From: Flavobacterium sp. LC2016-23
GTDB taxonomy: Bacteria; Bacteroidota; Bacteroidia; Flavobacteriales; Flavobacteriaceae
DNA length: 64,000 nucleotides
Assembly (NCBI RefSeq): GCF_009674775.1
Contig: NZ_WKKE01000012.1
Location: 62,001 to 126,000, forward strand
Direction: 5' to 3'
The notes under the pieces are model-generated. The model saw only the letters and a list, made by a program, of their open reading frames with translations, searched no databases and was not told the DNA's origin. Below, piece after piece: positions 63,772-64,000 of the stretch. Each line of letters begins with the position of its first letter. Within the stretch, counting starts at the first letter, position 1. Made by a program: the position numbers and the translations under genes.

Positions 63772-64000
63772 ATGATACAAGCATCAGAATTAATATTAAA
63801 TCCGGACGGGAGTGTTTACCACTTAAATCTTCTTCCGGAACACATAGCCAACGATATAATTTTTGTTGGAGACCAGAACAGAGTAGAAAAAATCACTCAG
63901 TTTTTTGATTCCATCGAATTTTCAGCTCAAAAGAGAGAATTCAAAACCCAAACAGGGATTTACAAAGGCAAACGCATTTCGGTAATGTCAACCGGAATCG
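63772..64000 (+). CDS. Nucleoside (uridine) phosphorylase, N-terminal part
   Basis: An open frame from ATG 63772 to the window edge (76 codons): ASELILNPDGSVYHLNLLPE, then IIFVGDQNRVEKITQFFDS and GIYKGKRISVMSTGI. This matches the start of PNP/UDP-family phosphorylases, with the phosphate-binding GDQNRV loop. It should split a nucleoside into base and ribose-1-phosphate. Uridine phosphorylase is the best guess; the rest lies beyond the window. Confidence 0.75.
   Translation, partial: MIQASELILNPDGSVYHLNLLPEHIANDIIFVGDQNRVEKITQFFDSIEFSAQKREFKTQTGIYKGKRISVMSTGI

Overview
The window is a stretch of chromosome from a member of the Bacteroidota, most probably a Flavobacterium. Four things point there: AT-rich DNA; promoters of the Bacteroidota type (TTG, 17-23 nt, TANNTTTG) instead of E. 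coli-type boxes; a SusD-type nutrient-uptake locus; and gene families typical of Flavobacteriaceae (short LeuA, fused E1 alpha/beta, HExxH import lipoprotein, DUF4302, DUF6155). No rRNA, tRNA, CRISPR array, prophage, transposase or recognised defence locus was seen.

Layout. 1-2.8 kb: the end of a Sus-like outer-membrane uptake operon (SusD C-terminus, zinc-metallohydrolase lipoprotein, DUF4302 lipoprotein), then an orphan peptide gene with a GG-type leader (3.0 kb). 3.4-9.5 kb: fabG behind a structured RNA, a large vWA-like membrane protein, a LysR regulator with a YeiH-family transporter, and a secreted protein. 9.8-15.3 kb: secreted hydrolases (GH5 glycosidase, S1/P1-type nuclease or phospholipase), a threonine-aldolase-like enzyme and an LTA-synthase-like sulfatase. 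15.5-17.6 kb: an OmpR-family response regulator and its histidine kinase, preceded by three CTTA boxes spaced exactly 11 bp. 17.7-26.3 kb: a complete histidine operon hisG-D-C-B-H-A-[NIPSNAP]-F-IE behind a His-rich leader peptide and attenuator. 26.4-32.0 kb: unknown proteins and an M1 metallopeptidase. 32.2-40.4 kb: leuA, leuB, then an Ile/Val leader peptide and attenuator, then ilvD-B-N-C. 40.9-45.5 kb: acs with a convergent pair encoding a degenerate exonuclease-like protein and a cNMP/CBS/DUF294 protein. 46-64 kb: small unknown genes, an XRE regulator, Bcr/CflA efflux pump, NDH-2, two SF2 helicases, a YbdG-like MscS channel, a hotdog thioesterase, a DUF885 lipoprotein, fused 2-oxoacid dehydrogenase E1, a 2OG-Fe(II) oxygenase, a SUI1 protein and the start of a nucleoside phosphorylase.

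The least explained feature lies between the genes. Spacers are filled with short degenerate word repeats, a different word family at different loci, often arranged as large inverted repeats. In the his operon almost every intercistronic gap is such a block, two CDS ends run into one, and the odd NIPSNAP gene is bracketed by two copies exactly 418 bp apart. Other items to check are a roughly 166-nt folded element between ilvC and acs, two elements resembling the Flavo-1 RNA motif, and a hairpin-rich gene-free stretch near 46.8 kb with an orphan minus-strand terminator.
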